Assembly (NCBI GenBank): GCA_016223165.1 | Contig: JACRPO010000001.1 | Span: forward strand, 62,001-126,000 | From: Burkholderiales bacterium | Lineage (GTDB): Bacteria > Pseudomonadota > Gammaproteobacteria > Burkholderiales > Burkholderiaceae_C | Direction: 5' to 3' | Length of the DNA stretch: 64,000 nt | Part shown: positions 9,086 to 17,516 of the stretch, piece after piece | Layout: every line of letters starts with the position of its first letter | How positions within the stretch are numbered: the first letter of the stretch is position 1 | Position numbers and translations under genes: made by a program | The notes under the pieces: model-generated | The model's input: only the letters and a program-made list of their open reading frames with translations | Databases searched by the model: none | Told to the model about the DNA's origin: nothing

Positions 9086-10254
9086 AGGCGGTCCAGGTCC
9101 AGGGTCGCCGGCCCGGGCAGCAGCGCGGGGCGCGGCGGCGAAGCCACCGCGGCGGGCGCGGGCGTCGCGTAGGCCGCCATCAGCGTGTCCTTGAAGACGG
9201 CTTCGCTGAAGCGTGCCTGCGCCAGCTCGCGCGCGTTGCGGCCCAGGCGGCCGCGCAGCTCGGGCGTGTCGACGAGCTGGGCGATGCGGTTGATGACCTC
9301 GTCCTGGTTCTGGCAGAGGTAGCCGGTCTCCGCGTGCCGCACGACGCTGCGGTGGGCCGGCGTGTCCATGGCCACGCAGGGCAGGCCGGCGGCCATGGCC
9401 TCGGCGAGGCAGAGCGGGAAGCCGCGGCCCTCGCCCAGCGCCACGAACAGCCAGGCGGCGGCCAGTCGCGCGGCGCGCGCGGTGTCGTCCTGCACAGCGT
9501 ACACGCCGACGTTGGCGGCCCGCAGGCGCGTCGCCGAGTCCTCGTCCACCGTACCGAACCAGGTGAAGGCCAGGCCGAGCCCTTCCAGCAGCACCGCGAG
9601 TTGATCGAAGCGGGCGGTCGCGTGCGCATCGTGCGACCGGCTGGCGCCGGCGATCAGCGGGTGGCCCGCGGCCAGCGGCAGGGCACTGAAGTAGGCGGCG
9701 TGCACGGGGCCCTCGACCACCGTCAGCGCGCGCGGTGCCGCTTCATGGTCGGCGCGACCCGTGGCCGCGCCGTTCTCGATGTCGCGGCTGCCGGCGAGGG
9801 CGCTGCGCTCGCGCCCCAGCAGCCGCGCCAGCACGGCCAGCGGCTGCAGCGCATCGGCGATGCCGGCGCCCGCGGGCGAGTGGAAGCGCGGCACGCGCGA
9901 GTCCAGATCGTGCAGCACGCGCTCGCCCAGCCGGCCGGCGGTGGTGCCGTACATGTGCACGGCCGAGGGAGGCGTGCCGTCGAAGAGCGCGGCGAAGGCG
10001 CCGCACACGGCGCGCCACTGCGCGAACGGGTTGTCCTGCACCGGCACGCGCACGATGCTGGCCGCGTCGTCGAGGCGCTCCAGCAGGGCCCGGCTGGGCG
10101 CATCGTCGATGAGCACCACGCTCTGCGTCTGGCCGCAGCGGGCCAGGGCCGAGGTGGCGGGGGCCAGGACTTCGAGTGCCTTCTCGTCCAGAGGCAAGGC
10201 CAGGTGCACGACGCGGCCCCTCCAGGGGCGCGAACTCGGGTGGTGACCGATCAT
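9082..10254 (-). CDS. GT4-like glycosyltransferase
   Basis: 390 residues. The C-terminal half shows the GT-B donor-binding pattern: FVALGEGRGFPLCLAEAMAAGLP (E-x7-E type), then VVRHAETGYL and a Rossmann-like end. The N-terminal half is more divergent and has no signal or membrane helix. The ATG lies 38 bp after the stop of the initiating sugar transferase, and its stop overlaps the next GTG. It probably acts early in repeat-unit assembly. Two Ala-rich segments (about residues 150-175 and the last 35 residues) look like low-complexity additions. Confidence 0.8.
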   Translation of the reverse strand: MIGHHPSSRPWRGRVVHLALPLDEKALEVLAPATSALARCGQTQSVVLIDDAPSRALLERLDDAASIVRVPVQDNPFAQWRAVCGAFAALFDGTPPSAVHMYGTTAGRLGERVLHDLDSRVPRFHSPAGAGIADALQPLAVLARLLGRERSALAGSRDIENGAATGRADHEAAPRALTVVEGPVHAAYFSALPLAAGHPLIAGASRSHDAHATARFDQLAVLLEGLGLAFTWFGTVDEDSATRLRAANVGVYAVQDDTARAARLAAAWLFVALGEGRGFPLCLAEAMAAGLPCVAMDTPAHRSVVRHAETGYLCQNQDEVINRIAQLVDTPELRGRLGRNARELAQARFSEAVFKDTLMAAYATPAPAAVASPPRPALLPGPATLDLDRL

Positions 10255-10292
10255 GTCGGAGCCCTCGGCTGCGGGTGCGGCGCGCGCGCCGC

Positions 10293-11072
10293 TCACCTCG
10301 CGCCATGCCGGGCCAGCACGACGGGCACGGTCTTCAGCAGGATGCGCGCGTCGAACCAGGCCGTGCGCCGCTCGACGTAGAGCTTGTCGAGAGCGACGCG
10401 CTCCTCGTAGCTCGTGTTGTTGCGTCCGCTCACCTGCCAGAGCCCGGTGATGCCGGGGCGCACGCTCAGGTAGTGCCAGCGCGCGCGCCCGTAGCGCGTG
10501 AGCTCGCTCACCGTGACCGGCCGCGGGCCGACCAGGCTCATCTCGCCGCGCAGGACGTTGAACAGCTGCGGCAATTCGTCCAGGCTGGTGTGGCGCAGGA
10601 GCTTGCCGATCGGCGTGACGCGCGGGTCGTGCCGCAGCTTCTGGTCGCGCTGCCACTCGGCCAGCGCCTCGGGGCTGCGGGCCAGCAGTGCGGCCAGGGC
10701 GCGATCTGCGTCGCGCCGCATGCTGCGGAACTTCAGGCAGCGGAAGAGCTTGCCGTCATGGCCGACGCGGTAATGCCCGAAGAAGACCGGCGCGCCGTCG
10801 TGCCACCAGATGAGGAGGGCCACCAGCAGCATGAGCGGCGCCAGCAGCAGGAGCAGCAGCAGCGCGAGCGCCTGGTTCAGCAGCAGGTGCGCGATGTCGA
10901 GCAGTGTGCCGAGCGTGCCCCGCCGTGGGCCCACGCACGCGGCGCCGGCCAGATAGGCCTCGGCGTTCATGTCGCTCGCCCGCGTCGAAAGGCGCGCCGC
11001 GGCGCCCGGCCGAACGGGCTGTGGAAGGGCGCGAAAAAAGGGCGCCGAGGAATGGGGGGTCACGCGTTGCAT
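10293..11072 (-). CDS. Initiating sugar-phosphate transferase (bacterial sugar transferase family)
   Basis: 259 residues. One strongly hydrophobic helix (about residues 65-85) is followed by the conserved catalytic domain of polyisoprenyl-phosphate hexose-1-phosphate transferases: KFRSMRRDAD, SLDELPQLFNVL, GEMSLVGPRP and PGITGLWQVSGRN. It loads the first sugar phosphate onto undecaprenyl phosphate. I chose the ATG at 11072 because AAGAGG lies seven bases upstream. An internal ATG at 10970 (225 residues) has no ribosome site. It heads the minus-strand exopolysaccharide operon that runs to 3183. The start faces a divergent Crp/Fnr regulator across 292 bp. Confidence 0.9.
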   Translation of the reverse strand: MQRVTPHSSAPFFRALPQPVRPGAAARLSTRASDMNAEAYLAGAACVGPRRGTLGTLLDIAHLLLNQALALLLLLLLAPLMLLVALLIWWHDGAPVFFGHYRVGHDGKLFRCLKFRSMRRDADRALAALLARSPEALAEWQRDQKLRHDPRVTPIGKLLRHTSLDELPQLFNVLRGEMSLVGPRPVTVSELTRYGRARWHYLSVRPGITGLWQVSGRNNTSYEERVALDKLYVERRTAWFDARILLKTVPVVLARHGAR

Positions 11073-11364
11073 GGGAAAGCCTCTTCGAAGCTGAGGGCTG
11101 TGTGAATGCCGTGCCGGGACTGTGCCGTCGAGTGAACGCCGCGGCCCGTCGGTCGGTGCCGGGTTGCCGTGTAGGACGACGCCCCATGGCCGGAGCGGGG
11201 CGCGGGCACGAGAAGACGTCACTTTCATACCCAAGGGGTCTGGAGCCGGTGGCGAGGACAGGCCGACGTGGGCAACCTGCGTGCCCGAGATGTGACGAGC
11301 CGTTGGTGCGCAGGCACGCGGCTTGCCGTGCGTGGTTGTTTGCTTCACATCACCGGTGTTCGCG

Positions 11365-12084
11365 ATGACCCAGGATCCCGACCCGCGGCTCAACCAGTTG
11401 ATCGCTGCCATGCCCGACGACGTGTGGCAGCGCTGGCGATCGCATCTCCAGTGGGTGGCGATGCCGCTCGGCGAGGTGCTCAGCGAATCGGGGCACGCGC
11501 TCAGCCACGTCTACTTTCCCACCACCTCCATCGTCTCGCTGCTGCACGTGATGGAGGACGGCGCCTCGGCCGAGATTGCCGTCGTGGGCAACGAGGGCGT
11601 GCTCGGCACGGCGCTGTTCATGGGTGGAGGCTCAAGCACCAGCCGCGCCGTCGTGCAAGGCGCCGGCGAGGGCTTTCGCATGCGCGCCGACATGGTCGTG
11701 CAGGAGTTCAGGCGCGATGCGGCGGTGATGCAGCTGATGCTGCGCTACACGCAGGCGCTGATCACCCAGATGGCGCAGACGGCGGCATGCAACCGCCACC
11801 ACTCGCTAGACCGGCAACTGTGCCGCTGGTTGCTGGTGAGCCTGGACCGCCTGCAGGGCAACGAGATCGCGATGACGCAGGAGCTGATCGGCAACATGCT
11901 CGGCGTGCGCCGCGAGGGCGTGACCGCAGCCGCCCTCAAGCTGCAGAAGGCGGGCCTGATCAGCTACGCACGCGGGCACATCAAGGTGCTCGACCGGCCC
12001 GGGCTCGAGCGGCGCACCTGCGAGTGCTATGCCGTGGTGAAGAAGGAATACGAGCGCCTGCTGCCCGCCTGCGCGGCGGCGTGA
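11365..12084 (+). CDS. Crp/Fnr-family transcriptional regulator
   Basis: 239 residues: an N-terminal cyclic-nucleotide-binding-like beta-barrel (about 15-130) and a C-terminal winged helix with MTQELIGNMLGVRREGV as the recognition region (about 170-215). There is no N-terminal cysteine cluster, so it is not an Fe-S Fnr sensor, and the barrel lacks an obvious cAMP-binding Arg-Ser pair. It is transcribed divergently from the exopolysaccharide operon and converges on the epimerase genes, so it may regulate the locus. No strong ribosome site precedes the chosen ATG. A TTG at 11323 is an in-frame alternative. Confidence 0.85.
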   Translation: MTQDPDPRLNQLIAAMPDDVWQRWRSHLQWVAMPLGEVLSESGHALSHVYFPTTSIVSLLHVMEDGASAEIAVVGNEGVLGTALFMGGGSSTSRAVVQGAGEGFRMRADMVVQEFRRDAAVMQLMLRYTQALITQMAQTAACNRHHSLDRQLCRWLLVSLDRLQGNEIAMTQELIGNMLGVRREGVTAAALKLQKAGLISYARGHIKVLDRPGLERRTCECYAVVKKEYERLLPACAAA

Positions 12085-12091
12085 GTGGCGA

Positions 12092-13042
12092 TCAGCGCAG
12101 TTCGCGAACCAGCTCCGACAGGCCGGCTTCCAGGCTGATGGACGCTTCCCAGCCGAGGAGCTCGCGCGCTTTCGCCACGTCCAGGTACTTCACTGAACGG
12201 ACCTTCCTCGGTTCACCGCGGAAGATCGGCTTGCGGGTGCCGCCGTCGAACATCACGCTCAGGGTTCGGGCGACGTCCGCGATGGCCGTGGCCCGGCCCG
12301 TTCCGATGTTGAAGACCGCATCGCGGCCGCCCTTGTCCACCACGTAGCGCGCGACCCTGAGGTACGCCTCGGTCATGTCGCGCACATGCAGGAAGTCGAG
12401 GCGGGTCGTGCCGTCGTCGCGATCGCCCAGGTCCAGCGGCGCCCCCGAGGCCAGGAGCGCGAGGCATCGCGGCACGAGACGCGAGGTGTTGCCGTCGCCC
12501 GGGCCGTAGGTGTTCATGAAGCGACAAACCCCGACCGGCGTTCCGAAGGTGTGGGCATAGCCCTGCGCCGCCAGGTCCGCCGCGGCCTTGCCCGACGCGT
12601 AGAGGTTGGCTGAAGGAAGCGGCGCCGCCGTCTCCGGAATCGGCTGGTCCGTGCTCGTCGTCCCGTAGTACGCGCCGCTCGATGCGACGACCAGGGCCTC
12701 GACGCCGGCGAGGCGGCAGGCCTCGAGCACGGCGTAGGTGCCCCGGGCATTCACGTCGAGGGTCTCGAAGGGCTTCTCGATGGACAGCGGCACGAGCGGC
12801 TGTGCAGCGAGGTGGAACACGGTGTCGCATGGCCCGGCCTCGAGCAGTGCGGTCAGCGCGTCGAGGTCTCGTACATCGCCGCGGTGAACGCGCGCCTGGC
12901 CGAGCTCGGGAAAGCGGGCGCGCTGGGCCGCGGTGTAGTCGACCATATCGAGCACGGTGACGCGGGCGCCGTCGCGCACCAGCCGGGCGACAAGATGCGA
13001 ACCACCGAACCCGCATCCACCCGTGACCAGGACGCGCTGCAC
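12092..13042 (-). CDS. NAD-dependent sugar epimerase/dehydratase
   Basis: 316 residues of the extended short-chain dehydrogenase family. The N-terminus VLVTGGCGFGGSH is the NAD-binding glycine motif, DxD follows at DVRDLDAL, and the catalytic pair is in YASGK (Tyr and Lys four apart). Segments AAQPLVPLSIEKP and GPGDGNTSRLVPRC recall CDP-glucose 4,6-dehydratase-like enzymes, so it may make a deoxy or epimerised nucleotide sugar. The upstream epimerase gene ends 8 bp before its start. Exact substrate is unknown. Confidence 0.85.
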   Translation of the reverse strand: MQRVLVTGGCGFGGSHLVARLVRDGARVTVLDMVDYTAAQRARFPELGQARVHRGDVRDLDALTALLEAGPCDTVFHLAAQPLVPLSIEKPFETLDVNARGTYAVLEACRLAGVEALVVASSGAYYGTTSTDQPIPETAAPLPSANLYASGKAAADLAAQGYAHTFGTPVGVCRFMNTYGPGDGNTSRLVPRCLALLASGAPLDLGDRDDGTTRLDFLHVRDMTEAYLRVARYVVDKGGRDAVFNIGTGRATAIADVARTLSVMFDGGTRKPIFRGEPRKVRSVKYLDVAKARELLGWEASISLEAGLSELVRELR

Positions 13043-13050
13043 AGGGCCGC

Positions 13051-14280
13051 CTACGCGCGCGCCAACGCCTCGCGGTCATCGATGCAATCAGCGCAGCGCT
13101 CGGGAGGAGGCCGGTAGAGGGAGCGGTAGAACGCCACCGTCCGCGCCAGACCGTCGGCGAACGAGGTCTTCGGCGCAAAGCCCAGCGCCCGCAGCTTCGA
13201 TCCATCGAGATGCTGGCGGTCGATGGCGACCACCCCCGGCACACCGTTGCGCATCTCGATGCGAATGCCGTTGCGTTCGATCGCGGCACGACGCTTCGGG
13301 TCATGGGAGGCCTCGAGCGCGGCGGCGCAGTCGACGAGATCCTTCAGGATCTGCGCCGTCGGCGCGTGTGTCGCCGCGGCGACGTTGTACACGTGCCCGC
13401 GGCACCTGTTGCGTGAGCCCACGAGCAGGAAGGCGTCGACCGCATCGTCGACGTAGATGTAGTCGCGCCAGTGGTTGAGCGAGTCGTAGTACAGCACGGG
13501 CGGTTCGGGATCGTCGCCTCTGTAGATTCGCGAAAGAGCCTTGGGAATGAGCCGGAAGGCGACGTTGTGATCGTGCGGCCCGAAGACGTTGCACAGGCGT
13601 ATGACGACCGTGGGCAGCCCGAAGACCTCGCTGTACATGCGCGCGAACACGTCGCCGGCCAGCTTCGCCGCGTCGTAGACACCGATGCCCCGCAGCGGCG
13701 ACTCCTCGGAATACGACGACGTGCCCATCTCGCCGTAGACCTTGTCCGTCGAGGCGAAGGTGATCGACTTCGGACGCCACGGGGCATGCCGCAGTGCCTC
13801 CAGCAGGTTGACGACGCCCAGGGCGTTGGTCTCGATCGTGTCGACGGGATGCTGTGTCGAGCACTCGATCACGGCATACGCGGCGAAGTGGAAGACGTAG
13901 TCGAACGGGACCGCGAGCACGGCCTGGAGGTCGGCGGCAAAGCGAATATCGCCGCGCACCAGCGACAGTCTCGAGCGAAGGGCCTCGCTCGGGTCGTTGA
14001 CGATCGACAGCCGGTCCTTCGACACGTCGGCGTCGAAGACCGAGACTTCGGCACCCAGGCCCACGAGGCGCCTGGCCACGTGCCCGCCGATGAACCCCAT
14101 CCCTCCGGTGATGAGCACGCGGCTGCCGGCGTACGACCGTTTGAACTTGGCGGGCAGGTCATCGCCCGGGCTCGGCGCGGGCGCGTCCAGGCGGACTGCG
14201 ATGCCTCCGATGGGACCCTCGACGACGAGACCGGAGCTGTCGGCGACGCGGGCCTCGCCGAGTTCGGCGATGGATGTCAT
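13051..14280 (-). CDS. NAD-dependent sugar epimerase/dehydratase with N-terminal extension
   Basis: 409 residues. A 50-residue N-terminal extension precedes the Rossmann motif VLITGGMGFIGGH (about residue 54). The catalytic pair is in YDAAK, and TFASTDKVYGE and RLCNVFGPHD segments again point to the RfbG/UDP-sugar dehydratase branch. It pairs with the epimerase downstream (8 bp gap), suggesting successive steps on one nucleotide sugar. The extension lacks any recognised domain and may be an over-long start, though no better start lies near the motif. The acyltransferase gene ends 54 bp upstream. Confidence 0.83.
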   Translation of the reverse strand: MTSIAELGEARVADSSGLVVEGPIGGIAVRLDAPAPSPGDDLPAKFKRSYAGSRVLITGGMGFIGGHVARRLVGLGAEVSVFDADVSKDRLSIVNDPSEALRSRLSLVRGDIRFAADLQAVLAVPFDYVFHFAAYAVIECSTQHPVDTIETNALGVVNLLEALRHAPWRPKSITFASTDKVYGEMGTSSYSEESPLRGIGVYDAAKLAGDVFARMYSEVFGLPTVVIRLCNVFGPHDHNVAFRLIPKALSRIYRGDDPEPPVLYYDSLNHWRDYIYVDDAVDAFLLVGSRNRCRGHVYNVAAATHAPTAQILKDLVDCAAALEASHDPKRRAAIERNGIRIEMRNGVPGVVAIDRQHLDGSKLRALGFAPKTSFADGLARTVAFYRSLYRPPPERCADCIDDREALARA

Positions 14281-14334
14281 GGCGTGCAGGGGCGAGTCAA
14301 GGCGACCCGAGCCTGCCACGGTCTGCAACGCCTG

Positions 14335-15522
14335 TCAGTGCGGTGCCGAACGGAAGAGCGGCGCCGTCGCAGCGCGTCCGGTGGCGGCGACGGGGGGTGC
14401 GATGGCGCGCGCGAAGCGCGGCCGCAACCACTGCGCGACCCGCCGATGGTGTCGCTCGAAGGCCCAGTAGAGGGCGATCGCCACCGCATGCGACAGCAGC
14501 ACCCCGAGCGGGATCGACAGCCAGCGCGGCATGTCCTGCGTGGCTTCGAAGGCGGCGATCAGCACGGTGTTGTGGATGAGATAGAGGCTGTAGCTGTACG
14601 AGGCCAGGAACCGGCAGCCCCGCTCCAGCAGCGGCGGCACCGATGGCACGCGGGCCAGGCCGATCAGCACCCCGAAAACGAGCATCGCGATGAGCGCCGC
14701 GGTCTGCAGTTCGTAGGCGTCGAAGCCGACCTTGGCGATGCGGCCACCCAGCCCTGCGGCGCCAAGCGCCACCAGCCAGATGGCCAGCCAAGCGGTGCGT
14801 CGGCCGCCGCTGGCCGACAAGCCGGCGATGGCCCACCCGGCCACCGCGCCGAGCAGCCAGATCAAGGTCAACGACTTGCCGCCGCCGGCGGCCGCATTCC
14901 AGACCACGACGGGAACGCTCAGGGCCACGAGCGGCCAGAGAACGCGGCGCCTGATGCGTTCGTGGCCGAGCACGCAGAAGAAGAACAGGCCCGTCGCCAC
15001 GTAGATCCACATCTCGATGGACACGGTCCAGAAGGGCTCGGCCGCGTTGTACGGGCGGATGCGCCACGGCACGTCGACGTGCAGGATGGCGAGCAGCTGG
15101 AATGCGCTGTGGTCCTGCAGCATCAGCAGGTTGCCGAGGAAGGCGAGCGCTCCGCTGTTGACGCCCGGCTCGCCCCACTTCGAGGAGATGAAGAAGGCGT
15201 TGGCCGCGACGACCAGCAGCAGCGCGGGCACGTAGGGCGTGAGGATGCGCGCGACGCGGTCGGCGAGGAAGCCCCCCAGCCGCGGCTGCGGCCGGCTCTG
15301 CCAGTTGAGCATCGACTGCGTGATCAGGAAGCCCGAGAGCAGGAAGAACAGTGCCACCGCGAAGGCGGCGGCGCCCATGCTGCTGCCGCCGACGTAGACC
15401 AGCAGGACGTGCGAGACGACGACCACGTTGGCGGCGATGGCGCGCACGGCATCGAGATACGCCGAGGCGGCGCCGCTCATGGCCGGCGCCGTGCGTGCGT
15501 CCGGCTCGGCGAGGGCGGTCAT
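14335..15522 (-). CDS. Acyltransferase 3 family membrane protein (OafA-like)
   Basis: 395 residues with about ten membrane helices. The N-terminal AYLDAVRAIAANVVVVSHV segment with its conserved His, and the FFLLSGFLI helix, are typical of acyltransferase family 3, which O-acetylates or succinylates exported polysaccharides. The ATG at 15522 overlaps the stop of the SGNH hydrolase gene by 4 bp. In other bacteria AT3 and SGNH modules act together, sometimes fused, in O-acetylation; here they are separate but coupled genes. Residues after about 365 are Ala/Arg-rich. Confidence 0.87.
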   Translation of the reverse strand: MTALAEPDARTAPAMSGAASAYLDAVRAIAANVVVVSHVLLVYVGGSSMGAAAFAVALFFLLSGFLITQSMLNWQSRPQPRLGGFLADRVARILTPYVPALLLVVAANAFFISSKWGEPGVNSGALAFLGNLLMLQDHSAFQLLAILHVDVPWRIRPYNAAEPFWTVSIEMWIYVATGLFFFCVLGHERIRRRVLWPLVALSVPVVVWNAAAGGGKSLTLIWLLGAVAGWAIAGLSASGGRRTAWLAIWLVALGAAGLGGRIAKVGFDAYELQTAALIAMLVFGVLIGLARVPSVPPLLERGCRFLASYSYSLYLIHNTVLIAAFEATQDMPRWLSIPLGVLLSHAVAIALYWAFERHHRRVAQWLRPRFARAIAPPVAATGRAATAPLFRSAPH

Positions 15523-16457
15523 GAGGTGGAGCCGGCCCCACGGCCGGTCGTGACGGCGAGGCGCAGCGTCGCCAGCACGGGCTCGAGCACGCTGCGCAAC
15601 CTGGCATAGCCGGCCGGGGAGAGGTGCAGGCGGTCGGCGGCGAAGTAGCGCTCGTCCATCGATCCGTCCGCCGCGGAGAAGGCCTCGAACAGGTCGACCA
15701 GGGTCACGCCCGCCCGCCCCGCGGCCAAGGCCTTGATCCCGGCATTGAGCTCGGCAAGGCGGGCCGGTTCGACGGGCGCGTCGCGGTGAGCCCGTGGAGG
15801 CAGGGTGCACAGCACGATCGGAACGCGGGCGTCGCGCTGCCGGGCCAGGTCGAGCATGGCAGCGATGTTGAAGAGCGTGTCCGCCGGCGCCTGTCGCGCA
15901 CTGAGATCGTTGGTCCCGATCAGCAGGACGATGGCCTTCGGGTACAGGTCGAGCACATCCTCCTGGAACCGGAACAACAGGCCGCGGCTCACGTCGCCGC
16001 CGATGCCGCGGTTGGCCGTATTCAGCGCCGGGAAATCGTTCGGCAACGAGCGCCAGCTGCCGACCAGTGAATCGCCGGCGAAGACGACGCTGCCCTGCTT
16101 CAGCGCCCGCTGCTGCCAGAAGCTGCGCCGGTTGTCCTGCATCCAGCCGAAGACCCGCGTCACGCCCCGGCCGGGCCATGCTGCTGCATCGCCGGGATAG
16201 GGCGTGGGGCCGGCGCCGGGAGCGCGAAACGCTTCGGGCGGCGTGCTCGCTGCGGGTGTAGCTGCGGAAGCGGCGGCGGAAGCGGCAGGCTCGGCCCGCG
16301 TTTCGCCGGCAGCGGGGTTGGGCGGCCGAGCCTCCGCCGAGGGCAGGAAGGGCGGAAAGGGCAGAAGTGGCAGAAGGCCCCAGCCCGTGGCAGCCAGCGC
16401 CAGGGCAAGCCGCAGCCGCGCAGCCACGGTGCAGCGTCGGTGCGTGGCGGGCGCCAA
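15519..16457 (-). CDS. Exported SGNH/GDSL-type hydrolase or O-acetyltransferase
   Basis: 312 residues. I chose the TTG at 16457 because GAGGAG lies seven bases upstream and no ATG fits. A hydrophobic signal (about 11-37) and a Pro/Ala-rich linker (40-90) precede the SGNH domain: GDS with Ser130, the NRGIGGD block II Gly, GTND with Asn183, and DRLH with Asp275 and His278. It would act in the periplasm as an esterase or as the acetyl-transfer partner of the adjoining AT3 membrane protein. The ribosome site overlaps the stop of the upstream glycosyltransferase. Confidence 0.85.
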   Translation of the reverse strand: MAPATHRRCTVAARLRLALALAATGWGLLPLLPFPPFLPSAEARPPNPAAGETRAEPAASAAASAATPAASTPPEAFRAPGAGPTPYPGDAAAWPGRGVTRVFGWMQDNRRSFWQQRALKQGSVVFAGDSLVGSWRSLPNDFPALNTANRGIGGDVSRGLLFRFQEDVLDLYPKAIVLLIGTNDLSARQAPADTLFNIAAMLDLARQRDARVPIVLCTLPPRAHRDAPVEPARLAELNAGIKALAAGRAGVTLVDLFEAFSAADGSMDERYFAADRLHLSPAGYARLRSVLEPVLATLRLAVTTGRGAGSTS

Positions 16458-16464
16458 CGGTGTG

Positions 16465-16470
16465 CTCCTC
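16465..16470 (-). promoter_or_regulatory. Ribosome binding site fixing the TTG start of the SGNH gene
   Basis: Read on the minus strand this is GAGGAG, seven bases before TTG at 16457. It overlaps the stop codon of the upstream glycosyltransferase, so the two genes are likely coupled. No other in-frame start has a comparable site. Confidence 0.75.
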
Positions 16471-17311
16471 AGACCTTCATGCCGAAGTGGCCCGCGATCT
16501 GCGGCGACAGGAACCGCATGCTCTTGAGGTTGTGCCAGAACAGGCGCGGCGAGGCGAGCGTGGTCCGGTTGAGGAGCGCCGTCCGGATGACGCCGCGGGA
16601 CTTGCTGTGCGCGCCGGCGTGGCCGACGCGATAGACCGCACCGGCGAACGGCAGCGGCGCCAGGGGCGTGCCGCGTGCGGCCAGGATGTCGTCGATGCGC
16701 ACGTGGCTGCCGAGCATGTCCTTGACATACCGCTCGCCGGCCGCCTCGACCGAAGGGGGCAGATCGTAGAGATCGCTGCGCACGATGTGCGAGGTGCCGC
16801 AGAAGCTCGCGAAGCGGGGATGCAGGAAGACCAGCCGGCCCCCTTCGGTCCAGACGAAGCCGCGATGCACCGCCCAGCCGTTGGCCCCCTCGTGCGCCGC
16901 AGCATGCGCGACGATGTCGCGGCTGACGAAGTCGTCGTCGTCGACGATCATGAAGTAGCCGGTCCGGCCCGCCGCGAGCATTCCCGCCAGCACCCGGTAC
17001 CCCTTGTTGAGCCGGACGGCCTCGTAAGCGGCTTCGCGATTTGCGGCGCCGATGTCGTGCACCGGATTGGGACCGTGGTCCACCCGGACCACGTCGAATC
17101 CCTTGGGCAGACGCGGGAGGTCCGCACCGTGATTGGCAACGACGATGGCTCTCCAGCCGGCATGTGCCTGGGCCGCGATCGAGCTCGCGGTCTCGATGAG
17201 CCGCGAGGTCAGCCCAGGCCAGTCGCGGGCGTTGTCCGGATGGCGCACCGGGATGATGAAGGTGACGACCGGGCAGGTCGTCGGCGCTGTGTTCGGCGCT
17301 TCGCTGGTCAA
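16469..17311 (-). CDS. GT-A glycosyltransferase-like protein (family 2)
   Basis: 280 residues from TTG at 17311, chosen because AAGGAG lies six bases upstream; in-frame ATGs further upstream (for example 17428) have no such site. The opening PVVTFIIPVRHPDNARDW and the YFMIVDDDDFVSRD acidic motif give a GT-A fold related to family 2. The region LRFxGTSHIVRSDLY-like (SFCGTSHIVRSDLYDL) resembles glycosyltransferases of capsule loci. No membrane helix. It lies between the lipoprotein GH16 gene and the SGNH gene on the same strand. Confidence 0.78.
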   Translation of the reverse strand: MTSEAPNTAPTTCPVVTFIIPVRHPDNARDWPGLTSRLIETASSIAAQAHAGWRAIVVANHGADLPRLPKGFDVVRVDHGPNPVHDIGAANREAAYEAVRLNKGYRVLAGMLAAGRTGYFMIVDDDDFVSRDIVAHAAAHEGANGWAVHRGFVWTEGGRLVFLHPRFASFCGTSHIVRSDLYDLPPSVEAAGERYVKDMLGSHVRIDDILAARGTPLAPLPFAGAVYRVGHAGAHSKSRGVIRTALLNRTTLASPRLFWHNLKSMRFLSPQIAGHFGMKV

Positions 17312-17317
17312 GTCTGG

Positions 17318-17323
17318 CTCCTT
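17318..17323 (-). promoter_or_regulatory. Ribosome binding site fixing the TTG start of the GT-A gene
   Basis: Minus-strand AAGGAG lies six bases before TTG at 17311. It is the best ribosome site in this stretch and decides the start over the upstream ATG at 17428. Confidence 0.72.
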
Positions 17324-17516
17324 CGCAGCCGCTGCGATTCCCCACGCACGCCGTGGTGCAGCGGGGCGCCAGCGTGCGCCATCGAGCGGGCATCCGTCGG
17401 TGCGCGAGCTCACATTGGCGGAGCGCATCGGCAACGGCCATCCTGAAGTGCCGCCCGACGGGAACCGGTGGCGAAGCCGGCGGGCCGCCACCGCGGCCCG
17501 CCCCTTTCACCTCACT

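Noticed and set aside
11289..11351. GATGTGA and TCACATC as a possible Crp site upstream of the first Crp/Fnr gene
   Set aside because: The half-sites are 49 bp apart, too far for one dimer, and likely occur by chance.
12085..12091. Terminator between the convergent Crp/Fnr and epimerase genes
   Set aside because: Only seven bases separate the two stops and no hairpin with T-run is visible.
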